Shown piece by piece: positions 1 to 9,709 of a stretch of 64,000 nucleotides of DNA. The stretch is from NCBI RefSeq assembly GCF_001724605.1, contig NZ_MEEX01000009.1:67757-131756 (forward strand). The letters run 5' to 3'. The notes below the pieces were generated by a model that searched no databases, was not told where the DNA came from, and saw only the letters and a program-made list of their open reading frames with translations. Every line of letters begins with the position of its first letter. Positions within the stretch are counted from its first letter, which is position 1. The position numbers and the translations under genes were made by a program. This DNA comes from Phenylobacterium sp. SCN 70-31 (GTDB lineage Bacteria > Pseudomonadota > Alphaproteobacteria > Caulobacterales > Caulobacteraceae).

Positions 1-181
1 CTACCAGGCCAAGGGCTGCTCGGTGCTCGTGAACCGCAACTCGGTCATCCTGGCCAATCCGGCGGCGGACATCACGCCCCAGGTGGTCACCGCGCTGAAC
101 GCCAAGATCACCCAGTTCACGTTCGATCGTGAACGCCTCGATCAGCAGGGCAACCCGGCCGGCGGCGCCGCGCCGCGCTGA
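1..181 (+). CDS. skp: OmpH/Skp family periplasmic chaperone, C-terminal end (partial)
   Basis: Only the last 59 codons lie in the window; the frame is open from base 2 to a TGA at 179-181. The tail has a hydrophobic segment (VLVNRNSVILANPAADIT) followed by a helix-forming stretch and a Gly/Ala/Pro-rich end, as in alphaproteobacterial OmpH/Skp proteins. Skp is a periplasmic chaperone that holds unfolded outer-membrane proteins. The position directly ahead of lpxD is the conserved bamA-skp-lpxD-fabZ order. The identification rests on this context as much as on the short sequence. It probably shares a transcript with lpxD, whose start is 52 bases downstream. Confidence 0.7.
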   Translation, partial: YQAKGCSVLVNRNSVILANPAADITPQVVTALNAKITQFTFDRERLDQQGNPAGGAAPR

Positions 182-233
182 CGGAGCGAGGTGCGGGGCG
201 ACGTGCGGGCCGAGTCCGCCTAGAAAACTGGTC

Positions 234-1250
234 ATGCCCGATCCGCGCTTCTTCGAAGACCTGGGCCCGGTCGCGCTCGGCGAGCTGGCCGGGCTGACCG
301 GCGCCGCTCCGTTGGCCCCGGAGGGGGCCGGGCGACGCGTGAGTCGCGTGGCCGTGCTGGCGCACGCCGGTCCCGACAGCATCACGTTCCTGGCCGATCG
401 CAAGTATGCGTCCGCCCTGGCCAGCGTACGGGCGGCCGCGTGCTTCCTGCCGACGGGATCCGAGGCGCTGGCGCCCGAAGGGTGCGTGGTGCTCTCGGTG
501 GCCAACCCGCACGCGGCGTACGCGCTGGCCGCCCAGCGGCTGCACCGCCCGCGCGAGGGCGGCGGGGAGCGCGTCGCCGCCGACGCCCGGCTCGAAGCCG
601 GTGTGGTCCTGGGCTCGGGCGCCGTCGTGGGGCCGGGGGCGCAGATCGGTCGCAACACCCGCATCGGCGCCAACGCGGTGATCGGGGCCGGCGTCGCCAT
701 CGGCCGCGACTGCGACATCGGCCCAAACGTCACCATCGGATTCGCCCTGGTCGGCGATCGGGTCAGGATTCTCGCCGGAGCCCGGATCGGCGAGCCCGGA
801 TTCGGGGCGACGGTCGGGCCAAAGGGGCTGATCGACATCCCTCAGCTCGGTCGGGTGATCATTCAGGACGCGGTGTCGATCGGGGCCAATACGACGGTGG
901 ACCGGGGCGCCTACGACGACACCGTCATCGGCGAGAACACCAAGATCGACAACCTGGTGCAGATCGCCCACAACGTCCGGGTCGGGCGGAATTGCGTCAT
1001 GGCGGCGCACACGGGCATCTCGGGCAGCGTCGTCATCGGAGACGGCGCCCAGTTCGGTGGCCGCGCCGGAGTCGCCGACCATGTGAACATCGGGGCGGGG
1101 GCCCGCGTCGGCGCCGCGGCCGGCGTCATGAAGGACATTCCGGCGGGGGAGACGTGGGGCGGCATGCCGGCCCGGCCGATCCGGAACTGGTTGAAGGAGA
1201 CGGCGTGGCTCGCCCGCATGGCGAACCGCCGAGGGGGGCAGACCGCATGA
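234..1250 (+). CDS. lpxD: UDP-3-O-(3-hydroxymyristoyl)glucosamine N-acyltransferase LpxD
   Basis: 338 residues, close to the usual length. LpxD adds the second 3-hydroxyacyl chain, to the 2-amino group of UDP-3-O-acyl-glucosamine, in the third step of lipid A synthesis. An N-terminal uridine-binding region (to about residue 100) is followed by a left-handed beta helix of hexapeptide repeats (IGxxxxIG pattern, about 115-320). The presumed catalytic His is in QIAHNV at about residue 246. An in-frame GTG exists at 129, but it would overlap the skp coding region, so the ATG at 234 is preferred; the ribosome site there is weak. The stop overlaps the fabZ start as ATGA. Confidence 0.95.
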   Translation: MPDPRFFEDLGPVALGELAGLTGAAPLAPEGAGRRVSRVAVLAHAGPDSITFLADRKYASALASVRAAACFLPTGSEALAPEGCVVLSVANPHAAYALAAQRLHRPREGGGERVAADARLEAGVVLGSGAVVGPGAQIGRNTRIGANAVIGAGVAIGRDCDIGPNVTIGFALVGDRVRILAGARIGEPGFGATVGPKGLIDIPQLGRVIIQDAVSIGANTTVDRGAYDDTVIGENTKIDNLVQIAHNVRVGRNCVMAAHTGISGSVVIGDGAQFGGRAGVADHVNIGAGARVGAAAGVMKDIPAGETWGGMPARPIRNWLKETAWLARMANRRGGQTA

Positions 1251-1717
1251 CACGCAAGGCGCCGACGGGGGTCAGCCCCACGGACATCGACATCACCGAG
1301 GTCCTGCAGCGGATTCCGCACCGCTTTCCGATGCTGCTGGTGGATCGGTGCGAGTCGTACAAGCCGTCGGAATCCATCGTCGGCATCAAATGCGTGACGG
1401 TGAACGAGCCGTTCTTCCAAGGCCATTTCCCGGACTATCCCGTGATGCCCGGTGTGCTCCTCATCGAGGCGATGGCGCAGACGGGCGCCGTCCTGATGTC
1501 GAAGTCGCTGGAGGTGGACACCGCCGGCAAGGCGATCTTCTTCATGAGCGCCGACAATTGCCGGTTCCGCGCGCCGGTTCGGCCGGGCGACGTCATCCGG
1601 ATGCCGGTCCGGGTGGTTCGCCACCGCGGGGACGTGTTCAAGTTCGCGGGCCAGGCGCTGGTCGGCGACAAGGTGGCCGCCGAGTGCGAGTTCGCAGCCA
1701 TGGTGGTGGAGACCTGA
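1247..1717 (+). CDS. fabZ: 3-hydroxyacyl-[ACP] dehydratase FabZ
   Basis: 156 residues with the hot-dog fold signature. The catalytic pair is His60 in FFQGHFP and Glu74 in LLIEAMAQ. FabZ dehydrates 3-hydroxyacyl-ACP in fatty acid elongation and so competes with LpxA and LpxD for the same 3-hydroxyacyl-ACP pool, which explains why it sits between them. The ATG at 1247 overlaps the lpxD stop by four bases. The lpxA start follows the fabZ stop by only four bases. Confidence 0.96.
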   Translation: MTRKAPTGVSPTDIDITEVLQRIPHRFPMLLVDRCESYKPSESIVGIKCVTVNEPFFQGHFPDYPVMPGVLLIEAMAQTGAVLMSKSLEVDTAGKAIFFMSADNCRFRAPVRPGDVIRMPVRVVRHRGDVFKFAGQALVGDKVAAECEFAAMVVET

Positions 1718-1721
1718 TTCC

Positions 1722-2519
1722 TTGGCTGCAAACGTTCATCCCACCGCCATTGTCGAAGACGGCGCCGTGGTGGCCGACGGCGCCAGCATCGGGCCGTTCT
1801 GCGTCATCGGCCCGCGGGTCCGCATCGGCGCCGGCACGCGGCTCACCTCCCATGTCGTGGTCGAGGGGCGCACCACGATCGGGGCGGGAAACACCATCGG
1901 GGCCTTCTCGGTCCTGGGCGGGCCGCCGCAGCATACGGCGTATCGCGGCGAGGACACGGCGCTGGAGATCGGCGACGACAACGTCATCCGCGAGCACGCC
2001 ACCATGAATCTCGGCACGCCGAACGGCGGCGGGGTCACGCGCGTGGGGTCGCACGGCTTCTACATGATCGAATCCCACGTCGGGCACGACTGCCAGGTCG
2101 GCGATCACGTGATCCTGACGAAGCAGGCGACCCTGGGCGGACATTGCCAGATCGGCGACTATGTCATCGTAGGCGGCCTGGCGGCCGTGCATCAGTTCAG
2201 TCGGGTGGGGCGTCACGCGATGATCGGCGGCCTCGCCGCCGTGGTGAAGGACGTCATCCCCTACGGCTCGGTCTGGGGCAATCACGCGCATCTCGAGGGC
2301 CTGAACCTCGTGGGCCTGAAGCGCCGGGGGTTCGACCGCGACACCATCAACACCCTGCGCGCCGCCTATCGCCTGCTGTTCGCCAACGAGGGCACGTTCC
2401 AGGAGCGTCTGGAAGATACGGCCGAGACCTACGCCGGTTCGCCGGAGGTGATGGAGATCATCGACTTCATCCGCGCCGACGCCAGCCGCCCGCTCTGCCT
2501 GCCCGAACGCGAAGTGTGA
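1722..2519 (+). CDS. lpxA: acyl-[ACP]-UDP-N-acetylglucosamine O-acyltransferase LpxA
   Basis: 265 residues. LpxA carries out the first step of lipid A synthesis, moving a 3-hydroxyacyl chain from ACP to the 3-OH of UDP-GlcNAc. The first two thirds are hexapeptide repeats of the left-handed beta helix. The catalytic His is His122 in HVGHDCQ. The C-terminal third is helical ([11 protein letters not shown], then [14 protein letters not shown]) as in the family. The start is TTG at 1722, directly after the fabZ stop; no ATG suits the N-terminus ([15 protein letters not shown]). The end overlaps the lpxI ATG in TGATG. Confidence 0.95.
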   Translation: MAANVHPTAIVEDGAVVADGASIGPFCVIGPRVRIGAGTRLTSHVVVEGRTTIGAGNTIGAFSVLGGPPQHTAYRGEDTALEIGDDNVIREHATMNLGTPNGGGVTRVGSHGFYMIESHVGHDCQVGDHVILTKQATLGGHCQIGDYVIVGGLAAVHQFSRVGRHAMIGGLAAVVKDVIPYGSVWGNHAHLEGLNLVGLKRRGFDRDTINTLRAAYRLLFANEGTFQERLEDTAETYAGSPEVMEIIDFIRADASRPLCLPEREV

Positions 2520-3376
2520 TGGACCGGCTGGGCCTCATCGCCGGGGGCGGGGGGCTGCCGGTGGAGATCGCCGAACACTGCCGGCGCTCGGGTCGTCCGA
2601 TCTTCGTCGTGCGCCTGAAGGGGTTCGCCGGCGAGGATCTCGCCGGCTATCCGGGCGCGGAGGTGGGCCTGGCCGAACTGGGCAAGTGCATCAAGGCGCT
2701 GAAGGCCGCCGACTGCCGCGCCGTCTGCCTGGCCGGCAACGTGGCGCGCCCGGACTTCGCCAGCCTGGTCCCCGACCTGCGCGGTCTGGCGGTGCTCCCC
2801 CGCGCCGTTGCGGCGGCCAGAGCGGGCGACGACGCGCTCCTGCGGCTGCTCGTGGGCGAGTTCGAACGCGAGGGATTCCGGGTCGAGGGCGCGCACGAGG
2901 TGATGGCGGACCTTTCGCTCCCCAGAGGCGCGCTGGGGCGGCATCGTCCGGCGGACGAGGCGACGACGGCGGATGTCCTGCGCGCCCTGGACACCGCTCG
3001 CGCCATCGGCCGGCTGGACATCGGGCAGGCCGCGGTCGTCGCGCGGGGTCTGGTGCTGGCGGTGGAGGCCCAGGAGGGCACGGACGCCATGCTGGCCCGC
3101 ATCGAGGGCCTGCCGCCGCATCTGCGTGGCGAGCCGGGCGCCGGGGTCGGCGTCCTGGCCAAGGCGCCGAAACCCATCCAGGAGACGCGGGTCGACCTCC
3201 CCACCATCGGCGTCGCCACCGTGGAGGGTGTCGCGCGGGCGGGCCTCGCGGGCATCGCCGGGGAGGCCGGTCGCCTGTTGGTGCTGGAGCGGGATGCGGT
3301 GATCGCGCGGGCCGACGAACTGGGCGTCTTCGTCGTCGGAGTCGAACCTCCGGCCGGCCCGTCCGGCGACGCATGA
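2519..3376 (+). CDS. lpxI: UDP-2,3-diacylglucosamine pyrophosphatase LpxI (DUF1009)
   Basis: 285 residues. The N-terminus LGLIAGGGGLPVEIAEHCR is the glycine-rich start of the LpxI family. The C-terminal half has GVGVLAKAPKP, VDLPTIGV and a GLAGIAGEAGRLLVLERD segment, all typical. LpxI hydrolyses UDP-2,3-diacylglucosamine to lipid X and UMP and replaces LpxH in many alphaproteobacteria; the founding example is from Caulobacter. The place between lpxA and lpxB fits the reaction order. Both ends overlap neighbours (TGATG with lpxA, ATGA with lpxB), so the genes are translationally coupled. Confidence 0.94.
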   Translation: MDRLGLIAGGGGLPVEIAEHCRRSGRPIFVVRLKGFAGEDLAGYPGAEVGLAELGKCIKALKAADCRAVCLAGNVARPDFASLVPDLRGLAVLPRAVAAARAGDDALLRLLVGEFEREGFRVEGAHEVMADLSLPRGALGRHRPADEATTADVLRALDTARAIGRLDIGQAAVVARGLVLAVEAQEGTDAMLARIEGLPPHLRGEPGAGVGVLAKAPKPIQETRVDLPTIGVATVEGVARAGLAGIAGEAGRLLVLERDAVIARADELGVFVVGVEPPAGPSGDA

Positions 3377-4542
3377 GCGAGCGCCCGCTCACGGTGATGC
3401 TGGTGGCGGCCGAGGCCTCGGGCGACGATCGCGGCGCGCATCTGGCCCGGGCGCTGAAGCGGCGGCTGGGCGAAGGCGTGCGGCTGGTCGGCGTCGGCGG
3501 CGCGCGGATGCGGGCCGAGGGGGTCGAGAGTCCCTTCGACATCTCCGAGTTGTCGATCCTGGGGCTGCTGGAGGGCCTGATGGCCTGGCGCAAGGTGGTG
3601 CGGCGCGCCGACGAGGCGGCGGACCTGGCCGAGCGCGAGCGGCCCGACATCGCGGTCCTGATCGACTCGTGGGGCTTCACTCTGCGCGTGGCGCAGCGGC
3701 TTCGACGACGATTCCCGGGCATGCCGGTGGTGAAGTATGTGGCCCCGCAGGTCTGGGCCTCGCGGCCCGGTCGGGCCAGGACGACCGCCGAGACCTTCGA
3801 TCTCCTGCTCACCATCCATGTCTTCGACGCGCCGGCGTTTCAGCGCGAGGGCCTGGAGACGGTGTTCGTCGGGGATTCGACCCTGGCCCTCGATTTCGGC
3901 GCGGCCGATCCGGCGCGGATGCGCGAACGCATCGGCGCCGGCCCCCAGGAGCCGATCCTGCTCGTGGCCCCCGGAAGCCGCCCGTCCGAGATCCAGCGTG
4001 TGCTGCCGGCCTTCGAGGACGCCGTGCGCATCCTCAAGGCCGAGCGGCCCGGACTGCATGTGGTCGTCCTCGCTGCGCCGACGGTCGCCGCGACGGTGAA
4101 GGCGCGCGTGGCCGGGTGGCCGCGGGGATGCCATGTGGTGGAGGGCGAGGCCGCCAAACGCGACGCGATGACGGCCGCGACGGTGGCCCTGGCCTGTTCG
4201 GGCACCGTGACCACCGAACTGGCGCTGGCCGGTTGCCCCGTGGTGGTCGGCTATCGCCTGGGACCCGTGACCCACGCGATCCTGAAGCGCCTGATCCGGA
4301 CGAAATACGTGACGCTGTTCAACATCGCCGCCCAGGACTTCGTGGCGCCGGAGCTTATCCAGGACGACTGCAACGGCCCGGCGCTGGCGCGCGAGGCGGC
4401 CCTCAGGATGGACGATGCGGATTTGCGCCGCCGTCAGGTGGAACAGCAGTCGGCGGCGTTGCTGAAGATGGGGCGTGGCGGACCCGATCCGGGGGATGTG
4501 GCGGCGGACGCCGTCCTCGACCTCGCTCGGCGTAGACGGTGA
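3373..4542 (+). CDS. lpxB: lipid-A-disaccharide synthase LpxB
   Basis: 389 residues, family GT19. LpxB condenses lipid X with UDP-2,3-diacylglucosamine to the tetraacyl disaccharide 1-phosphate at the inner face of the cytoplasmic membrane. Visible signatures are the N-terminal VAAEASGDDRGAHLARAL, the KYVAPQVWASRPGRA segment, the nucleotide-binding LLVAPGSRPSEIQRVLPAFEDA region and the SGTVTTELALAGCPVVVGYR segment. It is the last gene of the lipid A operon. The stop is followed within four bases by a strong hairpin. Confidence 0.95.
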   Translation: MSERPLTVMLVAAEASGDDRGAHLARALKRRLGEGVRLVGVGGARMRAEGVESPFDISELSILGLLEGLMAWRKVVRRADEAADLAERERPDIAVLIDSWGFTLRVAQRLRRRFPGMPVVKYVAPQVWASRPGRARTTAETFDLLLTIHVFDAPAFQREGLETVFVGDSTLALDFGAADPARMRERIGAGPQEPILLVAPGSRPSEIQRVLPAFEDAVRILKAERPGLHVVVLAAPTVAATVKARVAGWPRGCHVVEGEAAKRDAMTAATVALACSGTVTTELALAGCPVVVGYRLGPVTHAILKRLIRTKYVTLFNIAAQDFVAPELIQDDCNGPALAREAALRMDDADLRRRQVEQQSAALLKMGRGGPDPGDVAADAVLDLARRRR

Positions 4543-4545
4543 GGG

Positions 4546-4582
4546 CGTCGTCCCGGCCGCGCGATGCGCAGCCGGGACGACG
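4546..4582. terminator. shared hairpin between convergent lpxB and gltA
   Basis: Perfect 12-bp inverted repeat: CGTCGTCCCGGC at 4546-4557 and GCCGGGACGACG at 4571-4582, with a 13-base loop. It fills most of the 48-base gap between the lpxB stop and the gltA stop. There is no clear T-run on either side, so it may act as a bidirectional terminator or as a 3'-end stabiliser. Confidence 0.7.
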
Positions 4583-4590
4583 GATCAACC

Positions 4591-5871
4591 TCAGCGCTTG
4601 TCGATCGCCGTGTAGCCGCGCAGCGGCGCGCCCGTGTAGATCTGGCGAGGACGACCGATTTTCTGCGACGGGTCCTCGATCATCTCCTTCCACTGGGAGA
4701 TCCAGCCCACCGTACGGGCGAGGGCGAACAGAACCGTGAACATCTCGGGCGGGAAGCCCAGGGCGCGCAGCGTGATGCCCGAGTAGAAGTCGACGTTCGG
4801 ATAGAGCTTGCGCTGGATGAAGAACTCGTCGCTGAGGGCGATCTTCTCGAGTTCCATCGCCACCTTCAGCAGCGGGTCGTTCTGGTGGCCCACGGCCGCG
4901 AGCACCTCGTGGCAGGTGGTCTGCATGACCTTCGCGCGCGGGTCGTAGTTCTTGTAGACCCGATGGCCGAAGCCCATCAGCAGGCGCTGGCGGTTCTTCA
5001 CGCCCTCGACGAACTCCGGGATGTTCTCGACCGTCCCGATCTCCTTCAGCATGTTGAGCGCTTCTTCGTTCGCGCCGCCGTGCTTGGGGCCCCACAGCGA
5101 GGCGATGCCCGCGGCGATGCAGGCGAACGGATTGGCGCCCGACGAGCCGGCGAGGCGGACCGTCGAGGTGGACGCGTTCTGCTCGTGGTCGGCATGCAGG
5201 ATGAAGATGCGGTCCATGGCGCGGGTCAGGACGGGATTGGGCGTCCAGTCCTCGGCCGGCACCGAGAAGCACATGCGCAGGAAGTTCTCGGCGTAGGAGA
5301 GGTCGTTGCGCGGATAGACGAACGGCTGACCGCGCGAATATTTGAAGGCCCGCGCCGCGATCGTCGGCATCTTGGCGATCAGGCGGTGCGCGGAGATCAT
5401 CCGCTGCTCCGGATCGTCGATGTCGGTGCTGTCGTGGTAGAAGGCCGACATCGCGCCGACGGCGCCGCACATGATCGCCATCGGGTGGGCGTCGCGACGG
5501 AAGCCCTGGAAGAAGCGGTCGAACTGCTCGTGCACCATCGTGTGGTACGTGATGTTCTTGTCGAACTCGGCGAACTGGGTCGCCGACGGCAGTTCGCCGT
5601 GCAGCAGGAGGTAGCAGACCTCCAGGAAGCTCGACTGCTCGGCCAGTTCGTCGATGGGGTAGCCGCGGTGCAGCAGCACGCCCTTGTCGCCGTCGATGAA
5701 GGTGATCTTGCTTTCGCACGAGGCGGTCGACGTGAAACCCGGATCGTAGGTGAAGACGTCCGCCTCGCCGTAGAGCTTGCGGATGTCGACGACGGGCGGG
5801 CCGTCCGTGCCCCTCAGAACCGGCAGGTCGACCGACTTCCCATCGATCTCGAACTTCGCCGTATCGCCCAT
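4591..5871 (-). CDS. gltA: citrate synthase (type II)
   Basis: 426 residues. It condenses acetyl-CoA and oxaloacetate to citrate in the cytoplasm. The catalytic residues are visible: His in [14 protein letters not shown], His in [14 protein letters not shown] and Asp in YPNVDFYSG. The N-terminal domain ([25 protein letters not shown]) is the one found in hexameric, NADH-regulated bacterial enzymes. It lies 52 bases downstream of gltX on the same strand. A GCGC-type palindrome at 5910-5922 sits in that spacer. Confidence 0.96.
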   Translation of the reverse strand: MGDTAKFEIDGKSVDLPVLRGTDGPPVVDIRKLYGEADVFTYDPGFTSTASCESKITFIDGDKGVLLHRGYPIDELAEQSSFLEVCYLLLHGELPSATQFAEFDKNITYHTMVHEQFDRFFQGFRRDAHPMAIMCGAVGAMSAFYHDSTDIDDPEQRMISAHRLIAKMPTIAARAFKYSRGQPFVYPRNDLSYAENFLRMCFSVPAEDWTPNPVLTRAMDRIFILHADHEQNASTSTVRLAGSSGANPFACIAAGIASLWGPKHGGANEEALNMLKEIGTVENIPEFVEGVKNRQRLLMGFGHRVYKNYDPRAKVMQTTCHEVLAAVGHQNDPLLKVAMELEKIALSDEFFIQRKLYPNVDFYSGITLRALGFPPEMFTVLFALARTVGWISQWKEMIEDPSQKIGRPRQIYTGAPLRGYTAIDKR

Positions 5872-5923
5872 GGGACCCCCTTCGCGGTTGCGAGATAAAA
5901 CGATTGTTTGCGCTTATAGCGCT

Positions 5924-7345
5924 TTACGCAGCGAGAGAAAGCGCGTCGTCGATCCGGCCCAGACTCTGGTCGCGGCCCAGCGCCGTCATGGCCCCGGCCA
6001 GATCGGGCGCCGGAGCGCCGCCCGACAGCATAGCGCGCAGTTGCGGTCCGAACTTGCCCAGCCCCACCCCTTCGGCTTCGGCGAAAGCGCGCAGCGCGGC
6101 CTCCAGGGGCGGAACCGACCAGTCGTCCACCCCGGCCAGGACGGCGCGCAGGCGGGCCATGCGGCCGGCCAGTTCGGGATCGGCCAACTGCGCGCGTGTC
6201 TTCTCCGGAAGTTCGAGCGGGCGGGCCTTCAGCGCGAAGACCACCGCGTCGGCCAGTTCCAGCGTGGTCTTCGCCCCATCGCGCACGAAGGGGATGACGC
6301 GCGCGATCAGCGCCTCGTCGTCCGGACGGAGCGCCACGTCGCGGCTCTTCAGGACCGCGACCACGAGGCCGGCCAGACGCAGGGGGTCGGCCTGGCGAAT
6401 GTAGTGGTTGTTGAGGTGGTTCAGCTTGTCCCAGTCCAGGCGGGCCGGGGCGCTGACCACGTCCTTGATGTCGAACCACGCGATGGCCTGGGCGTCCGAG
6501 AAGATCTCGTCGTCGCCGTGTCCCCACCCGAGCTTGGCCAGGTAGTTCCGCATGGCCTCGGGCAGATAGCCCATGTCGTCGAACTCGCTCACGGCCTGGG
6601 AGCCGTGCCGCTTCGACAGCTTCTTGCCGTCGGGGCCGTTGATCATGGGCAGGTGCGCCCAGGCGGGGACCTCCCATCCCAGGCCCTGGTAGATGAGGGT
6701 CTGGCGTGCGGCGTTGTTGAGGTGATCGTCGCCGCGGATGACGTGCGTGATCCCCATGTCGTGATCGTCGACCACGACGGCGAGGTTGTAGGTCGGCGTG
6801 CCGTCGGTGCGCAGCAGGATCAGGTCGTCCAGCGTGCGGTTCTCGAAACGGATGGGCCCCTTCACCTGGTCGTGGACGATCGTCTCGCCGTCCTGGGGCG
6901 CCTTCAGGCGTACGACGAAGGGCCGGTCGGGGGCGTCGTTCGGCGACAGGTCGCGCCAGGGCGAGCGGATCACGCGGCCTTCGGCGCGGGCGGCCTCGCG
7001 CTCGGCGTCCAGTTCCTCCGGCGTCATGTAGTCGCGGTAGGCGGCCCCGCGCGCCAGCATCTCGTCCACGACCGCGCGGTGGCGGTCGGCGCGGGCGAAC
7101 TGGAAGACCGGCGGCTCGTCGGGCTCCAGCCCCAGCCAGTTCATGCCGTCGAAGATGACCTGCACGGCGGCGTCGGTCGATCGTTCGCGATCGGTGTCCT
7201 CGATGCGCAACAGGAACTGGCCGCCGGTGTGGCGGGCGTACAGCCAGTTGAAGAGGGCCACGCGCGCGGTGCCGATGTGCATCATGCCGGTGGGCGAGGG
7301 CGCGATCCGGGTGCGGACGGGGCGGGCTGCAAGAGAGGCGGACAT
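5924..7345 (-). CDS. gltX: glutamate--tRNA ligase
   Basis: 473 residues, class I aminoacyl-tRNA synthetase. The HIGH-type motif is APSPTGMMHIGTAR at about residues 15-28, and the KMSKS-type motif is KKLSKRHGS at about 240. It charges tRNA-Glu and, in many alphaproteobacteria, also tRNA-Gln for later amidation; the substrate range cannot be read from the sequence. The ATG at 7345 starts MSASLAARPVRTRIAPSPTG. It is divergent from comEC. Confidence 0.96.
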   Translation of the reverse strand: MSASLAARPVRTRIAPSPTGMMHIGTARVALFNWLYARHTGGQFLLRIEDTDRERSTDAAVQVIFDGMNWLGLEPDEPPVFQFARADRHRAVVDEMLARGAAYRDYMTPEELDAEREAARAEGRVIRSPWRDLSPNDAPDRPFVVRLKAPQDGETIVHDQVKGPIRFENRTLDDLILLRTDGTPTYNLAVVVDDHDMGITHVIRGDDHLNNAARQTLIYQGLGWEVPAWAHLPMINGPDGKKLSKRHGSQAVSEFDDMGYLPEAMRNYLAKLGWGHGDDEIFSDAQAIAWFDIKDVVSAPARLDWDKLNHLNNHYIRQADPLRLAGLVVAVLKSRDVALRPDDEALIARVIPFVRDGAKTTLELADAVVFALKARPLELPEKTRAQLADPELAGRMARLRAVLAGVDDWSVPPLEAALRAFAEAEGVGLGKFGPQLRAMLSGGAPAPDLAGAMTALGRDQSLGRIDDALSLAA

Positions 7346-7564
7346 GGCTCAAGTCTGGTCTTTGCGGGCGGGCGGGCCTCTTACCATGACGTCCCGAAAA
7401 GGAAACGGCGGGCGGCCGCCCCGGGCGTCTCCGGCGGGACTCGGAATGCGCGGGGCGAGGCTGGGTTCGCCGTGACGGGCTTGGCGGAGATGGGCTTGGC
7501 GGAGGTGGGGTCTTCGCGGCAAGGTCGCGATCGGGCTCGGGGGAACCTCTTGGACGCGCTTGGC

Positions 7565-9709
7565 ATGGCGGTGGCGGATGGCGCCGGGCGGGAATCGGCC
7601 CTGGCGTCGGCGCGCGCGTGGCTGGAGGCGCAAGCCTGGGCCCAGGCCGATCGCTGGACGTTGTGGACGCCCGTCGCGTTCGGTGGCGGATGCGCGCTCT
7701 ACTTCACGCTTCTACGAGAGCCCCAGCCCTGGGTGGCGTGGGCGCTGCTGCCGGTCGTCCTGGGACTGCTCGTGGCGACCCGATGGAGTTCCCGACGGCT
7801 GGCGACGATCGCGCTGGTGCTCGGGGCCTGCCTCGTGGGGGGCTTCTCGACAGCCAAGCTTCGGGCCGATGCCGTGAAGGCGCCCGTGGCCCAGGCCGGC
7901 GGCCAGCCGCAGTGGGTCGAGGCCTGGGTGGTCGATATCGCGTCGCCGGGGCAGGGCGGCCACCGGTTGCTGCTGGCGCCGATCCGGGTCGGTGACTGGC
8001 CCGCGCAAGCGACGCCCATCCGGATGCGGGTGACCCTGCGCCCGGACACCCCGCTGCCGCGGCCGGGCGAGGCGGTGCGCCTGCTGGCGATCCTGAACCC
8101 GCCCCCGCCGCCAGCAAGCCCGGGCGCCTACGACTTCGCCCGCGACGCCTATTTCGAGAGCGTCGGCGCCGTAGGGCTGGCCCTTCGTCCGCCGGGACCG
8201 GTCCAGGCCGAGGCTCCCCCGCCCTGGCGACTGGGCCTCACCATGCGGGTCAACGCGATCCGCTGGAGCTTGACCGACAAGATCGTCCAGGCCCTGGGAC
8301 CGGAGACGGGCGGCCTGGCGGCGGCGATGACCACGGGGCATGAGGCCTTCATTCCCCGCCAGCAGATCGAGAACCTGCGCGATTCCGGCCTGGCCCACAT
8401 CGTCTCGATCAGCGGGCTGCACATGGCCATCGTCGGCGGCTTCGTCTTCGCCGCCGTCCGGCTGCTGGTGGCCGCCTGGCCGTGGCTGGCGCTGAGGGTG
8501 TCGGGCAAGAAGGTGGCGGCGTGTGTCGGGCTGGCCGCCGTGGGCGGCTATCTGGTGCTGTCCGGCGCGCCGCCGCCGGCGGAGCGCGCCGCGATCACGG
8601 CCGCGGTGGCGTTTCTGGCCGTCCTGGCCGACCGGCAGGCGATCAGCCTGCACGCCCTCGCGCTGGCGGCGATGGCCGTCCTCCTGCTGCAACCCGAGGC
8701 CATCACCGGGCCGGGTTTCCAGATGTCGTTCGCGGCCACCGCCGCCCTGGTGGCGCTGGCCGAGATCTGGCCGAGACCGGTGCGCGAGATCGACGTGCCC
8801 TGGCCGATCCGCTGGGCGCAGACCGCGGCGACCTGGACGGCCGCGAGCCTGGCGGTGAGCTTCGTGGCCGGCCTGGCGACCGGGCCGTTCGCCATCCAGC
8901 ATTTCAACCGGGTGGCCACCTGGGGCCTGTTCGCCAACCTGGCCGTGGCGCCGATCTCGTCCTTCCTGATGATGCCCGGCCTGGCGCTCGGGGCGACGCT
9001 CACCCCGTTCGGACTGGGCCAGGCGCCGCTGGAGGTCGCCGGGTGGTCCATCGCGCTGATGAACCGGGTGGCCGAGACGGCGGCCTCCGCCCCGTTCGCT
9101 CAGGCGGTGATCCCGAGCGCGCCGGGCTGGGTGCTGCCCGTGAGCTTCCTGGGATTGCTGTTCGTCTGTCTGTGGGCGGGTCCGTTGCGCTGGGCGGGCC
9201 TGCTGGCGGCCACGGCCATTCTGTGGGCGCCGCGCCCGCCGCCGCCCGACGTCTGGGTCGCCGCGGACGGCGCCGCGGTGGCGGTGCGAGAGGGACGCGC
9301 GGCGGTGCTGATGCGGCCGGATGTGAAGCTCTTCGGCGCCGAACTCTGGGCCCGGCGCCGTGGCCTGACGCCGCTGATCGGCGAGGCGGAACGCGACGCG
9401 CGCTTCGCTTGCGACCGGTGGAGTTGCGCAGCGGGCGCGGACGCGCCGGTAAGGGTGTCGGCGGCCTGGAACCTTCGTCGGCCGCTGAAGCCGGGGCGGT
9501 TGGAGGAACTCTGCGCCGGCGCCGATCTGGTGATTCTGCGGAACGACATGCGACCGGAGACCTGCGGCGCGCGCCTGGTCCTGAGCGAGCGCGACTTCCT
9601 GGCCGGCGGCTCGGTGGAACTGTGGCGGACAGGTCAGGGGTGGCGCGCCGGCTGGGCGCAGACCTACCGGGGCCGGCGGCCCTGGACCTGGGGATACGAT
9701 CCGAGATGA
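7565..9709 (+). CDS. comEC: ComEC/Rec2-family membrane DNA-uptake channel, no nuclease domain
   Basis: About 714 residues from the ATG at 7565; an in-frame TTG at 7550 behind GGGGGA and an ATG at 7490 are alternatives. A short N-terminal part with membrane segments (DUF4131-like) is followed by the competence domain with its hallmark around DSGLAHIVSISGLHMAIVGG (about residues 273-292) and many hydrophobic helices up to about residue 560. ComEC forms the inner-membrane channel for single-stranded DNA. The last 150 residues lack the HxHxDH metallo-beta-lactamase motif, so this is the short form without the nuclease domain. The stop overlaps the next start. Confidence 0.88.
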   Translation: MAVADGAGRESALASARAWLEAQAWAQADRWTLWTPVAFGGGCALYFTLLREPQPWVAWALLPVVLGLLVATRWSSRRLATIALVLGACLVGGFSTAKLRADAVKAPVAQAGGQPQWVEAWVVDIASPGQGGHRLLLAPIRVGDWPAQATPIRMRVTLRPDTPLPRPGEAVRLLAILNPPPPPASPGAYDFARDAYFESVGAVGLALRPPGPVQAEAPPPWRLGLTMRVNAIRWSLTDKIVQALGPETGGLAAAMTTGHEAFIPRQQIENLRDSGLAHIVSISGLHMAIVGGFVFAAVRLLVAAWPWLALRVSGKKVAACVGLAAVGGYLVLSGAPPPAERAAITAAVAFLAVLADRQAISLHALALAAMAVLLLQPEAITGPGFQMSFAATAALVALAEIWPRPVREIDVPWPIRWAQTAATWTAASLAVSFVAGLATGPFAIQHFNRVATWGLFANLAVAPISSFLMMPGLALGATLTPFGLGQAPLEVAGWSIALMNRVAETAASAPFAQAVIPSAPGWVLPVSFLGLLFVCLWAGPLRWAGLLAATAILWAPRPPPPDVWVAADGAAVAVREGRAAVLMRPDVKLFGAELWARRRGLTPLIGEAERDARFACDRWSCAAGADAPVRVSAAWNLRRPLKPGRLEELCAGADLVILRNDMRPETCGARLVLSERDFLAGGSVELWRTGQGWRAGWAQTYRGRRPWTWGYDPR

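Noticed and set aside
117..1253. Long open frame on the minus strand across lpxD
   Set aside because: Arg/Pro/His-rich translation without any family motif; a high-GC shadow of lpxD.
4564..5898. Long open frame on the plus strand across gltA
   Set aside because: Low-complexity Arg/Asp/Val-rich product; the minus strand encodes an intact citrate synthase.
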